A DNA stretch of 64,000 nucleotides from Pontibacter akesuensis (GCF_001611675.1 NZ_CP014766.1:4030001-4094000), one strand, 5' to 3'. Positions 7,903 to 16,230 are shown, numbered from the stretch's first letter. Notes: a model not told the origin generated them from the sequence alone. Program-made: numbers and translations.

Positions 7903-8814
7903 ATGTCTGTTGAAGTAAAGAACCTGACAAAAATATATGGAGCCCAGCATGCCGTGGATGATATCTCCTTTACGGTGGAGCAGGGGCAAATACTAGGTTT
8001 CCTGGGGCCAAACGGTGCGGGTAAATCCACTACCATGAAAATTGCCACCTGTTTTCTGCCGCCAAGTGCCGGTACGATTGTGGTGGCTGGCCATGATGTA
8101 GTGCAGGACCCAATAGCTGTGCGCCGCAACGTTGGTTACCTGCCCGAGCACAACCCGCTTTACCTCGATATGTATGTGCACGAGTACCTGCAGTTTGTGG
8201 CCTCTGTGTATGGATTGAAAGGTAAGTTGGCAAAGGCCCGGGTGCAGGAGATGGTGGAGCTGTGCGGCCTTACCTTGGAGCAGGGTAAAAAGATTGGTGC
8301 ACTTTCCAAAGGATATCGGCAACGTGTGGGGCTGGCGCAGGCGCTGGTGCACGACCCGCAGGTGCTAATTTTAGACGAGCCTACCACCGGCCTCGACCCG
8401 AACCAGATCGTGGAGATCCGCGCGCTCATCAAGCGCATCGGGCAAAATAAAACCGTCATCTTCTCCACGCACATCATGCAGGAGGTGGCCGCCATCTGCG
8501 ACCGCGTTATCATCATTAACCGGGGCAAACTGGTGGCAAACAGTGATGTGGCGAGCCTGCAGGCTGGCGGCAAAAACGAAAAAGTAACCTTAGTTGAATT
8601 TGAGGCACCGATCGAGGTAGCGGCCCTGCAAAGTATAGCGGGCGTTCAGCGGGCAGAGCTGGCGCAGGGCTTGACTTACCGCATCATCTCCAGCAAGGAA
8701 GCCGATGTGCGCTCTAGTGTTTTCCGCATCGCCGCCGAGCACAACTGGCCTTTGGTAGGCCTGCGCCAGGAAGAGAACTCCCTAGAAAAAATATTCCAAC
8801 AGCTTACGAAATAA
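7903..8814 (+). CDS. gldA: Gliding motility ABC transporter ATP-binding protein GldA
   Basis: 303 residues. The N-terminal nucleotide-binding domain has Walker A GPNGAGKS (35-42), signature LSKGYRQRVGLAQAL, Walker B LILDEPTTGLDP and switch FSTHIMQEV. A C-terminal domain of about 80 residues follows, as in GldA. gldF and gldG follow directly on the same strand, which fixes the assignment. GldA, GldF and GldG form an ABC transporter required for gliding in Flavobacterium johnsoniae (family knowledge). Confidence 0.9.
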   Translation: MSVEVKNLTKIYGAQHAVDDISFTVEQGQILGFLGPNGAGKSTTMKIATCFLPPSAGTIVVAGHDVVQDPIAVRRNVGYLPEHNPLYLDMYVHEYLQFVASVYGLKGKLAKARVQEMVELCGLTLEQGKKIGALSKGYRQRVGLAQALVHDPQVLILDEPTTGLDPNQIVEIRALIKRIGQNKTVIFSTHIMQEVAAICDRVIIINRGKLVANSDVASLQAGGKNEKVTLVEFEAPIEVAALQSIAGVQRAELAQGLTYRIISSKEADVRSSVFRIAAEHNWPLVGLRQEENSLEKIFQQLTK

Positions 8815-8913
8815 TAATGAATTAGAAATTATGAATGATGAATTATTGGAAGGAAGTGAAAGCAGCTCTGTTACACACTCCCATTCATAATTCATCATTC
8901 GTAATTCATAATT
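8812..8913. repeat. A/T-rich intergenic inverted repeat between gldA and gldF
   Basis: The left arm (about 8812-8848, TAATGAATTAGAAATTATGA) is complementary to the right arm (8882-8913, ATTCATCATTCGTAATTCAT), with a loop of about 34 bases between them. The same unit type recurs at 22392-22485, 36581-36682 and 59822-59972. It may form a long RNA hairpin inside the gld transcript. Confidence 0.75.
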
Positions 8914-8921
8914 AAATATAG

Positions 8922-9650
8922 ATGCTCGCAATCTTAAAGAAAGAATTTAACGGCTTCCTGAACTCGCTGATCGCTTACATCGTGATCACGGTGTTCCTGG
9001 TGGCCATTGGCATGTTCATGTGGGTGTTCCCGGAGAGCAGCGTGCTCGAGTACGGTTTTGCCGACATGCAGACGCTCTTCAGCATGGCGCCTTTCGTTTT
9101 CCTGTTCCTGATACCGGCCATCACCATGCGCACTTTTGCCGAGGAGAAGCGCGAAGGAACCATTGAACTGTTGCTCACCAAACCTATTACGGACCTGCAA
9201 CTTATACTCGGGAAATACTTTGCCGCGCTACTGCTGGCGCTGTTTGCGCTGCTGCCCACGCTGCTGTACTATTACTCGGTGTATGAACTGGGCAGCCCCG
9301 AAGGCAACGTAGATTCTGCCGCTGTGGTAGGCTCTTACTTGGGGTTAATATTTTTAGCTGGCGTTTTCTGTGCGATAGGCGTGTTCTCGTCGGCTATCTC
9401 TGATAACCAGATCATTTCCTTCGTAATTGCCGTGTTCCTGTGCTACATCATCTACACCGGCTTCGGATTAATCGCCTCCATACCTGTGTGGGGCAGCTTC
9501 GGCTACTACATCAGTCAATTAGGCATTGCGTATCACTACGAGGCTATCAGCAAAGGCTTAGTTGATTCTCGCGACGTTTTATACTTCCTAAGTGTGATTG
9601 CAATCATGATTCTGGCCACTAAACTTGTGTTGAGGAGCAGAAAATGGTAA
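8922..9650 (+). CDS. gldF: Gliding motility ABC transporter permease GldF
   Basis: 242 residues with six predicted membrane helices. It has the ABC-2 permease hallmark AITMRTFAEEKREGTIELLLTKPITDLQLILGKYFAAL after helix 2. MLAILKKEFNGFLNSLIAY is the typical GldF start. It overlaps gldG by 7 bases, indicating translational coupling. It is the membrane channel of the GldA-F-G complex. Confidence 0.92.
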   Translation: MLAILKKEFNGFLNSLIAYIVITVFLVAIGMFMWVFPESSVLEYGFADMQTLFSMAPFVFLFLIPAITMRTFAEEKREGTIELLLTKPITDLQLILGKYFAALLLALFALLPTLLYYYSVYELGSPEGNVDSAAVVGSYLGLIFLAGVFCAIGVFSSAISDNQIISFVIAVFLCYIIYTGFGLIASIPVWGSFGYYISQLGIAYHYEAISKGLVDSRDVLYFLSVIAIMILATKLVLRSRKW

Positions 9651-11335
9651 CGGAACAGAATAAGAGCAAACGCGGCGGCGATATTCTCACGTTTATTGCC
9701 TGGGTTGCCGCAATCATCCTGTTGAATGTGGTGGCAGCCAATTATTTTTTCCGCCTCGACCTGACAGGAGACAACCGCTATACCATTGCCCCGGTTACCA
9801 AGCAGATGCTGGCCAACCTGGAAAATGAGGTGGTAGTGGATGTATACTTGGAGGGCGATTTCCCGGCAGGCTTTAAGCGGCTGCAGCAGTCGGTGCGCGA
9901 GACACTAGACGAGTTCCGCATTTACGCCGACGGCAACCTCCGCTATAATTTTATTGATCCTACGGCGATTACAGACGAAACACAGCGAAACGCGTTTTAT
10001 ACTTCGCTGGCGGAGAAAGGCATCATTCCCACCAACCTGCGGGCTACGGAGGACGGAAAGCAAGTGGAGCGCCTGGTGTTTCCGGGAGCAGTTGTGCGGT
10101 ACCAGGGGAAAGAGACGGCTGTAAACCTGCTGAAAGGCAATTTGGCTGCCAGTGCGGACGAGCGCCTGAACCAGTCGGTGGAAGGAGTGGAGTATGAACT
10201 GGCGACTGCCATACGCAAAGTAGGTTTCCAGGGGAACAAGATCATCGGCTACATCACAGGGCAGGGAGAGCTGGAGCAGCAGCAGGTAACTGATTTGCTG
10301 GGCTCGCTGCAGGAGTACTACCGCGTGGCCCGTGGCGAGCTGGATCAGATTCCTTCGCTTGAGGGCCTGGACCTGATCATTGTGGCCAAACCCACACAAC
10401 CATACTCGGAGGCGGACAAGTATAAGATTGATCAGTTTATAATGAAAGGCGGCAAAGCTGTTTTCTTCGTGGATCCGCTGAACGCCAATATTGACAGCGT
10501 TGGGGCAGGAGGGATGTTTGCTGTGCCGTACAACCTCAACCTCGACGACCTGTTCTTCCGTTACGGCGTGCGCCTGAACCCCACCATGATTATGGACCTA
10601 AACTCTGGCTTCATACCTATGGTAACCGGCTACATGGGCGACAAGCCCCAGACAGAGATGATTAACTGGCGTTTTTACCCCTTGCTTAACAACTTCAGCA
10701 AGCACCCCATCACCCGAAACATCGATGCGGTGTATTCCCGTTTTGTAAGCACGATGGATACGGTGAAGGCCGATGGCATCCGAAAGACGCCGCTGGTTTA
10801 TACGTCCACCTACTCCCGCATTCTGGAGCCGCCTGTGCCGCTCTCTTTGGAAGAAGCCCGTATCGACGTGAAGCCAGAGCAGTACCAGGCAGGGCAGCAG
10901 CCGGTAGGGTACCTGCTCGAGGGCAAATTCACCTCGCTGTTTAGCAACCGCCGTGCACCAGATGGGGTGCAGCAAACTAACGTGCAGGAGCAGGGCGTGG
11001 AAACAAAAGTGGCTGTGTTCTCGGATGGCGATCTGGTGCGCAATGAGATCAACGGCCGCACCGGGCAGGCGTACGAACTGGGCTTCGACAGGTATAACAA
11101 TATCACCTTCGCCAACAAGGAACTGGCCATGAACACCATTCATTACCTGCTGGATTCAGAAGGCCTGATTAACGTGCGGAGCAAGGAAATTGAGTTGCGG
11201 CCGCTGGATAGGGTGCAGGTGCGGGAGGAGAAAACGTACTGGCAACTGCTCAACCTGGTGGCGCCGATTATACTTCTGGGCCTGTTCGGCATCAGCCGGT
11301 ATTACCTGCGCAAGCGAAAGTACACGAGATTTTAA
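9644..11335 (+). CDS. gldG: Gliding motility-associated ABC transporter substrate-binding protein GldG
   Basis: 563 residues. A short cytoplasmic N terminus leads to a membrane helix (about 17-36). A long periplasmic domain follows, with YTIAPVTKQMLANLENEVVVDVYLEGDFP and, further on, VEGVEYELATAIRK and GYITGQGELEQQQ. A C-terminal membrane helix (about 535-552) is followed by a basic RKRKYTRF tail. This two-helix arrangement around a Gld/intraflagellar-transport-like domain is that of GldG. It is the last gene of gldA-gldF-gldG; the ATG at 9644 overlaps the end of gldF. Confidence 0.92.
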   Translation: MVTEQNKSKRGGDILTFIAWVAAIILLNVVAANYFFRLDLTGDNRYTIAPVTKQMLANLENEVVVDVYLEGDFPAGFKRLQQSVRETLDEFRIYADGNLRYNFIDPTAITDETQRNAFYTSLAEKGIIPTNLRATEDGKQVERLVFPGAVVRYQGKETAVNLLKGNLAASADERLNQSVEGVEYELATAIRKVGFQGNKIIGYITGQGELEQQQVTDLLGSLQEYYRVARGELDQIPSLEGLDLIIVAKPTQPYSEADKYKIDQFIMKGGKAVFFVDPLNANIDSVGAGGMFAVPYNLNLDDLFFRYGVRLNPTMIMDLNSGFIPMVTGYMGDKPQTEMINWRFYPLLNNFSKHPITRNIDAVYSRFVSTMDTVKADGIRKTPLVYTSTYSRILEPPVPLSLEEARIDVKPEQYQAGQQPVGYLLEGKFTSLFSNRRAPDGVQQTNVQEQGVETKVAVFSDGDLVRNEINGRTGQAYELGFDRYNNITFANKELAMNTIHYLLDSEGLINVRSKEIELRPLDRVQVREEKTYWQLLNLVAPIILLGLFGISRYYLRKRKYTRF

Positions 11336-11384
11336 AAATATCTGCCTATAACACAGCCTGCCGCCGAAAAGGAGAGGCGAAACC

Positions 11385-11416
11385 TTTAGGAGAAAAACGA
11401 AATATTTATAACTTTG
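11385..11416 (+). promoter_or_regulatory. Candidate dnaN promoter
   Basis: TAACTTTG (11409-11416) matches the Bacteroidota -7 box exactly. TTTAG lies 19 bases upstream as a weak -33 element. This implies a 5' leader of about 145 bases before the dnaN start at 11567. The leader holds no other gene. Confidence 0.55.
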
Positions 11417-11566
11417 TCCTATAAAGGAAGAAGGCAAATTCCTTTTGTGCGTCTGATTTGGCTTTGCTTCGTACACTGGTTTGTACAGCGGCTGGCAGAA
11501 GTACAAAGGTTTTGTGTCTGTCGTCTTGCTACAAGTGTCGCTTTACTTAACCTATAGGTATACATA

Positions 11567-12691
11567 ATGAAATTTATCGTCTCTTCCTCTGCTCTACTGA
11601 AGCAGCTATCCAGCATTAACGGCGTGGTTACAAACAACCCTGTTGTACCCATCCTGGAGAACTTCCTGTTCGAGATCAACAACAGCACCCTTACCATCAC
11701 AGCCAGCGACCTGGAGACATCCATGATCACCGAGCTGCCGGTGGAGGCGAAGGAGAACGGACGCATTGCCGCGCCTGCCCGCATCCTGCTGGAAACGCTC
11801 AAGAACCTGCCGGACCAGCCCGTTACCTTCACGATAGACGAAGAGACCTATACCATCGAGATCAGCTCTGCCAACGGCCGCTATAAGCTGTCCGGTGAGA
11901 ATGCAACAGACTTCCCGCGCGTGCCTTCGGTTCAGGGAGGTAATTCAATCGAGATTCCATCAAACGTGCTGGCACGGGCAATCAACAAAACCATCTTTGC
12001 TGTCAGCACGGACGAGCTTCGCCCGGCCATGACGGGTATCTTTGTGCAGCTGCGCTCTGAGAACGTAACGTTTGTGGCCACAGACGGTCACCGCCTGCTG
12101 CGCTACCGCCGTTCTGACGTGGGCACAGCCCAGGAGGCTTCGATCATCGTGCCGCGCAAGGCCTTCACTTTGCTGAAGTCTACATTGCCTTCTGAGGCCA
12201 CTGTGGTGCGCATGGAGTTTAACCAGTCCAATGCATTCTTCAGCTTTGATAACATCCGCATGATTTGCCGCCTGATTGATGAGCGATATCCGGACTACGA
12301 GAACGTGATCCCGGTGCAGAACCCGAACAAGCTGGTTATTGAGCGCTCTGACCTGCAAAGTTCCGTAAAGCGAATCTCTATCTACTCCAACAAAACAACG
12401 CACCAGATTCGCCTGAAACTGTCAGGATCAGAGCTGCAGGTGTCTGCTGAGGACCTTGATTTCTCTAACGAGGCAAATGAGCGCCTGAGCTGCCAGTACG
12501 AAGGAGAGGACATGGAAATCGGTTTCAATGCCAAGTTCCTGATGGAGATGCTGAACAACATCGACTCCGACGAAATCACTTTTGAGCTGTCTACCCCGAA
12601 CCGTGCTGGTTTGCTGATGCCGATTGTGAACGAGGAAGCAGAGGACGTGCTGATGCTGGTGATGCCAGTGATGCTGAACAACTACGTATAA
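11567..12691 (+). CDS. dnaN: DNA polymerase III beta subunit (sliding clamp)
   Basis: 374 residues, the standard DnaN length, with three clamp domains of about 120 residues each. Seen: MKFIVSSSALLKQLSSINGVV, DFPRVPSVQG, FVATDGHRLLRYRR (the family's ATDGHRL motif), IDERYPDYENVIP and the C-terminal LVMPVML. It encircles DNA and tethers polymerase III and other repair factors. It is not next to dnaA or gyrB here, so this is not an oriC-type dnaA-dnaN cluster. It is transcribed alone, with a strong hairpin after the stop. Confidence 0.96.
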   Translation: MKFIVSSSALLKQLSSINGVVTNNPVVPILENFLFEINNSTLTITASDLETSMITELPVEAKENGRIAAPARILLETLKNLPDQPVTFTIDEETYTIEISSANGRYKLSGENATDFPRVPSVQGGNSIEIPSNVLARAINKTIFAVSTDELRPAMTGIFVQLRSENVTFVATDGHRLLRYRRSDVGTAQEASIIVPRKAFTLLKSTLPSEATVVRMEFNQSNAFFSFDNIRMICRLIDERYPDYENVIPVQNPNKLVIERSDLQSSVKRISIYSNKTTHQIRLKLSGSELQVSAEDLDFSNEANERLSCQYEGEDMEIGFNAKFLMEMLNNIDSDEITFELSTPNRAGLLMPIVNEEAEDVLMLVMPVMLNNYV

Positions 12692-12706
12692 GCTACAAGA
12701 GAATTT

Positions 12707-12763
12707 TAAGTATAAAAGCAGCGAGGCGGGCCATGATGGCCCGCCTCGCTGCTTTTATACTTA
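12707..12763. terminator. Long bidirectional terminator between dnaN and an EEP lipoprotein gene
   Basis: A perfect stem of 26 bp (about 12707-12732 with 12738-12763). It carries TAAGTATA at its base and a G/C-rich centre, with A and T runs on both sides. It serves the convergent pair dnaN (+) and the gene ending at 12776 (-). Confidence 0.9.
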
Positions 12764-12775
12764 TGGGTAACGAGG

Positions 12776-13825
12776 TTAGCGTCGCTCTTTGCGCACCTGG
12801 ATGTATACCGGAAAATGGCTGGAGGTGCCTCCCAGGTATAAATTGCCGTTGTAGGTGCTGCGCGGTGTTTCCCTGAACTTGCCCAAGGTATACTTGGTAG
12901 GTACCGGATCATGTATGCCCGCTGAGCCGCGCACAAACTGCAGCCCTCCCTGCTCATTTAGCAAAGATTTAGACACCATGATCTGGTCATACATCTGGAA
13001 GTCTCCCCGGCTGTGGTAGCTGCCCAGGCCATTCACAAAAGACATGTAATGCGTGTTGAACAGCTCCTCATTATAGGCGGGATTAGGCCTTCCGGTGGCT
13101 TTGAGCACCTTTTGCATTACTTCAGATTTGGGTTCTGCCGCAAAATCTCCCATTACAATAATCTTAGCGTTCGGGTCTATGTCCTGCTGCTTCTTTATTT
13201 CGCGCCTAAGCGTTGCTGCGGCTAGCCTCTGATATTTATCATCTTCCTTGCCACGGCGCGTGCGGCTGGGGGTAGGCCAGTGGTTTACGTAAATGGTAAC
13301 CAGTTCCCCGCGCAGTTGGCCCTTTACCTGCAGGATTTCCCTGGAGCGGAAGTTTCGGTCTTTGTAATCTACTTTCAAACTTTCTGTTGCGGTAGGCTTG
13401 AACGCCTTTGGCCGGTAAATCAGCGCTACGTCCAGTCCTTCCTCATCCGGCATATCGTGATGAATAATGCCGTAGTTATACTTCTTAAGGGGGGAGGTGC
13501 TGATAAGGTCCCGCACTACCTGCTCATTCTCCACTTCGCCCAATCCAACAATGGCAGGTCCTTCATCGCCAGCTATGCTTTCGATGGTGGTGGCCAGCTT
13601 CTTCAGCTTTGCCTGGTAGCGTTCCTGCGTCCATTGCCGTGCGCCGTCGGGCAGATAGGCCTCGTCCTTGGTTTTTGGGTCGTTCTTCGTGTCGAACAGG
13701 TTTTCAGTGTTGTAAAAGGCGATAGTGTTCAGTTTCCCTTTGCTGGAGGTAGAAGGGAGTTTAGAGCAACCCATAAGGGTTATAAAGGTAAAAAAGAGTA
13801 AGGGTGTTTTAATTGCGTGGCGCAT
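12776..13825 (-). CDS. Endonuclease/exonuclease/phosphatase-fold lipoprotein with altered active-site motifs
   Basis: 349 residues. A lipoprotein signal peptide ends in LMGC (lipidated Cys20). The EEP (DNase I-like) fold follows: FYNTENLFDT (35-46), GLGEVENE with the metal Glu97, VNHWPTPS (180-187), GDF (226-228), YDQIMVS (279-285) and SSHFP (335-339). In canonical members the fourth of these reads GDFN and the last reads SDHxP. Here Asn is Ala229 and Asp is Ser336. The fold is clear, but hydrolysis of a phosphodiester is doubtful. It probably sits in a membrane facing the periplasm or outside. Confidence 0.85.
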   Translation of the reverse strand: MRHAIKTPLLFFTFITLMGCSKLPSTSSKGKLNTIAFYNTENLFDTKNDPKTKDEAYLPDGARQWTQERYQAKLKKLATTIESIAGDEGPAIVGLGEVENEQVVRDLISTSPLKKYNYGIIHHDMPDEEGLDVALIYRPKAFKPTATESLKVDYKDRNFRSREILQVKGQLRGELVTIYVNHWPTPSRTRRGKEDDKYQRLAAATLRREIKKQQDIDPNAKIIVMGDFAAEPKSEVMQKVLKATGRPNPAYNEELFNTHYMSFVNGLGSYHSRGDFQMYDQIMVSKSLLNEQGGLQFVRGSAGIHDPVPTKYTLGKFRETPRSTYNGNLYLGGTSSHFPVYIQVRKERR

Positions 13826-13837
13826 CGTGTAACTTTG
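13807..13837 (+). promoter_or_regulatory. Candidate gldC promoter
   Basis: TAACTTTG (13830-13837) is an exact -7 box. TTTT (13807-13810) lies 19 bases upstream in the -33 position. The gldC start is 62 bases downstream. Confidence 0.5.
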
Positions 13838-13899
13838 TACGTATATATCTATTAAAGCATATTACGAGTATTCTGTACAATAAAGTTTAAAAAGAGCGC

Positions 13900-14244
13900 A
13901 TGAAGAAATCAGAAATATATTTTAGCATAGCCCTGGATGATAACCGTATTCCCGAAGCAATTAGCTGGAGAGCCACGGATGCAGGCGATAAAATCCACTT
14001 TGCCAAGGCAATCAACATTTCGCTTTGGGACCGTGATGAGGCTGGCACCATGAAGATTGACCTCTGGACAAAGGACATGCCGGTGGAGGAGATGAAGTAT
14101 TTTTACATTGATACCATGGGCGCCATGGCCCAGAGCATCGCCACTGCCACAAGCGATGAGGTAATGGCCAGAAAGATCCAGGCCCTCTGCAAAGAGCTGA
14201 CTGATCACGTGGAGCAGGACCGCTTGAAGAACGAAGGAAAATAG
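13900..14244 (+). CDS. gldC: Gliding motility protein GldC
   Basis: 114 residues, matching GldC in length. It begins MKKSEIYFSIALDDNRIPEAISWRATDAGD, with internal ISLWDRDEAGTMKIDLWTKDMPVEEMKYFYIDTMGAMAQSI. It has no signal peptide or membrane helix, so it is cytoplasmic. GldC is a small accessory protein of the gliding apparatus; loss reduces gliding in F. johnsoniae (family knowledge). Here it is 2.5 kb from gldG, separated by dnaN and the EEP gene, and transcribed on its own. Confidence 0.9.
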   Translation: MKKSEIYFSIALDDNRIPEAISWRATDAGDKIHFAKAINISLWDRDEAGTMKIDLWTKDMPVEEMKYFYIDTMGAMAQSIATATSDEVMARKIQALCKELTDHVEQDRLKNEGK

Positions 14245-14250
14245 TTTTTA

Positions 14251-14299
14251 CATAAAACAGCGCCGCCGCCCCAAGAAAGGGCGGCGGCGCTGTTTTATG
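14251..14299. terminator. Bidirectional terminator after gldC
   Basis: ATAAAACAGCGCCGCCGCCC pairs with GGGCGGCGGCGCTGTTTTAT (14252-14271 with 14279-14298), between convergent gldC and the secreted-protein gene at 14326. Confidence 0.88.
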
Positions 14300-14325
14300 T
14301 ACTTATTATAATGTTCTGCTGGCAA

Positions 14326-14772
14326 TTACTTGCTTGAGAGCGCATCGCCTGTAACAGGTGCTTCAGGCTTAATTTCGGCCATAAACTCCTTGTCAATGGC
14401 CACGTATTCCTCGCGCTGGTTATAGTAATCGTTATACTGCACCGTACTGAGCACGCTCTCCAAGTATTGGTCGCGCTCTGCCAGTGCCTTTTTGGTCAGG
14501 TCATCTATCTTTTTCTGGTTACCAGCATATTGCGCCTCGATGGACGTAATCTGTTCTGCTACCTTTAGGTTTATCTCCCGTACTTTCTGGGACTGATAAT
14601 TATTCAGGTGCAGGCCACGTATCATTTCTTCAGATAAATGGTCCGCTCTCGCACTTGCCAAGGCCACAGTGTTTTTATTTTCTGTGGCACTCGAACTAAA
14701 TTTATTTCCGCTGGCTTTCGTTGCACATGCCGAGCCGAGCATCATGCAGGCCAGTATCCATTTCCTTTTCAT
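14326..14772 (-). CDS. Secreted Spy/CpxP-like helical protein (paralogue 1)
   Basis: 148 residues with an N-terminal signal peptide (MKRKWILACMMLGSACATKASG). The helical body contains LSEEMIRGLHLNNYQSQKVREINLKVAEQITSIEAQYAGNQKKI, then a stretch of acidic and lysine residues, then YLESVLSTVQYNDYYN. The 'L..xQ..kv..I' and 'vLt..Q...Y' spacing recalls Spy/CpxP-type periplasmic chaperones, but the LTxxQ repeats are not exact, so this is an inference. It is a clear paralogue of the next gene (15063-15509): the helical cores align without gaps. Confidence 0.75.
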   Translation of the reverse strand: MKRKWILACMMLGSACATKASGNKFSSSATENKNTVALASARADHLSEEMIRGLHLNNYQSQKVREINLKVAEQITSIEAQYAGNQKKIDDLTKKALAERDQYLESVLSTVQYNDYYNQREEYVAIDKEFMAEIKPEAPVTGDALSSK

Positions 14773-14996
14773 ATTTATGCCTTTCTTTGTCTAACGTTCT
14801 GGTTCTCTGTTACTGTATACGTAAATTAGGCGAGGTGCTGTTAAATGATATGCAATTGTGCAGAAGTACCATTTAGAAGAGTAACGGGGCAGCAGAAAGA
14901 AGTTTAAGGTATGGGTTCATGGGGCGGAGAAGCATTCGTTACAATCGAATTGAAAGGTTCCGAATTGCTTACGACCTGCTATACATGGTAAGTATA

Positions 14997-15031
14997 AACA
15001 AAGCCGCCCCTTTGCAAGGGCGGCTTTGTTG
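14997..15031 (-). terminator. Terminator of the second Spy-like gene
   Basis: ACAAAGCCGCCC pairs with GGGCGGCTTTGT (14998-15009 with 15018-15029). The minus-strand T-rich side (TTTGTTTATACTT) follows. Confidence 0.7.
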
Positions 15032-15062
15032 GTCTAAAAGAAGCCAGAAAGGTTTTATGCTA

Positions 15063-15509
15063 TTAGTTTACCGCAACCGGGGTGGCGTCTGTAGCAGCAT
15101 TTGCTGTGGCTCCGTTTTCACCGTTCCCAGCGTCCATGGTAGCCATAAATTGCTTATCCATGTTAGTATAGTCGGGGCGGCTGTTAAAGTACTTGTTATA
15201 CTGTACAGTACTAAGCACCTCTTCCAGGTACACGTCACGCTGGGCACAGGCCTCTTTGCAAAGCTGGTCTATTATTGCCTGGTTGCCAGCATACTGCTGC
15301 TCAATTGCCGTCATTTCTTCGGCAATCTGCTTGTTTATCTCCCTGATCTTCTCCGACTGAAAGTTGTTCAATCGAAGGTTCTTAATCATCTGATCGGAAA
15401 GGTAGTTTGCTCTGGCGGTGGCCTTCGACTTAACGTTGTTATTGCCGCTTGCCTGGGTTGTGTAAACCATACCAAGCATCAAACATGTTATTACCAATAG
15501 CTTCTTCAT
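15063..15509 (-). CDS. Secreted Spy/CpxP-like helical protein (paralogue 2)
   Basis: 148 residues, the same length as its neighbour. The signal peptide is MKKLLVITCLMLGMVYTTQASG. The core LSDQMIKNLRLNNFQSEKIREINKQIAEEMTAIEQQYAGNQAIIDQL and EEVLSTVQYNKYFNSRPDY align with paralogue 1. The tail (about 130-148) is Ala/Asn/Thr-rich. It is probably a periplasmic helical hairpin. The two genes lie head to tail about 290 bases apart, with a terminator between, so each has its own promoter. Function is unproven. Confidence 0.75.
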   Translation of the reverse strand: MKKLLVITCLMLGMVYTTQASGNNNVKSKATARANYLSDQMIKNLRLNNFQSEKIREINKQIAEEMTAIEQQYAGNQAIIDQLCKEACAQRDVYLEEVLSTVQYNKYFNSRPDYTNMDKQFMATMDAGNGENGATANAATDATPVAVN

Positions 15510-15627
15510 AGTGCGTCCTTTCGTAGATTTTAAGTTTTATTTTCAGATGTTACAACGCAGCAAGACTACTGAATAATTCCGCTGCAATTGTATTGTTTTG
15601 TATGTTGTATAATGCACATACTATGCC

Positions 15628-15664
15628 AAAAGCCCATCTAATACAAATTAAATGGGCTTTTTTC
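15628..15664. terminator. Hairpin after dcd
   Basis: AAAAGCCCAT pairs with ATGGGCTTTT (15628-15637 with 15652-15661). It lies 30 bases beyond the dcd stop. The longest T run is on the plus strand, although the neighbouring genes are on the minus strand. Confidence 0.6.
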
Positions 15665-15693
15665 GGATTTAATATAGCACAATTACTCAGCTG

Positions 15694-16230
15694 CTACCAC
15701 TCGTTCATCCACATCATCGATTCCACAGGGGTAATGGTGCGGCGATTATACTTGGCGTTCTTCTTGGTGTTGTAGTAGTTCTCTATTCCGCCTGAAACCT
15801 CAAAATAAATCAGCTGACCTATCGGCATGCCATAGTAAACGCGTACTTTCTGAGATACAGAAATCTCCAGCGTCCAGGTATTGCAGAAGCCGACATCGCC
15901 TTTACCGGCTGTGGCATGTATGTCAATTCCCAATCGGCCTACACTCGATTTGCCCTCCAGGAACGGCACGTGTGCATGTGTCTCGGTATACTCCAGTGTT
16001 ACACCCAGGTAAAGCTTTCCCGGTTCCAGAACGAAGCCTTCCTCCGGTATCTCAAATACATCTATTTCGTTGTGTTTGCGGGCATCCAGCACCTCATCCT
16101 TATAGTTGGCCAGGTAGCGGCCCAGGTGCACGTCGTAGGAGTTGGTGCCCAGGCAATCGCGGCTAAAAGGCTCTACCAGAATGGTGCCCTTGTTCATTTC
16201 TTCCAGTATCTGTTTATCTGTTAAAATCAT
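15694..16230 (-). CDS. dcd: dCTP deaminase
   Basis: 178 residues, the usual length. It has the trimeric dUTPase/dCTP-deaminase fold: IEPF/GTNSYDVHLG-type motif (VEPFSRDCLGTNSYDVHLG), EGKSSVGRLGIDIHATAG, and catalytic Glu in TWTLEIS. The C-terminal NTKKNAKYNRR segment closes over the nucleotide. It converts dCTP to dUTP for thymidylate synthesis. It is monocistronic, between hairpins. Confidence 0.95.
   Translation of the reverse strand: MILTDKQILEEMNKGTILVEPFSRDCLGTNSYDVHLGRYLANYKDEVLDARKHNEIDVFEIPEEGFVLEPGKLYLGVTLEYTETHAHVPFLEGKSSVGRLGIDIHATAGKGDVGFCNTWTLEISVSQKVRVYYGMPIGQLIYFEVSGGIENYYNTKKNAKYNRRTITPVESMMWMNEW

Noticed and set aside
11156..11506. Minus-strand open frame over the gldG end and the dnaN leader
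   Set aside because: Overlaps gldG in antisense and has no domain; the region fits a dnaN leader with a promoter.
11385..12691. Chromosome origin near dnaN
   Set aside because: dnaN here lacks dnaA, recF or gyrB neighbours, and no cluster of DnaA boxes was seen, so an oriC is not supported.
14919..15500. 193-codon open frame on the plus strand
   Set aside because: Antisense to the second Spy-like gene and its terminator; no ribosome-binding site and no domain.
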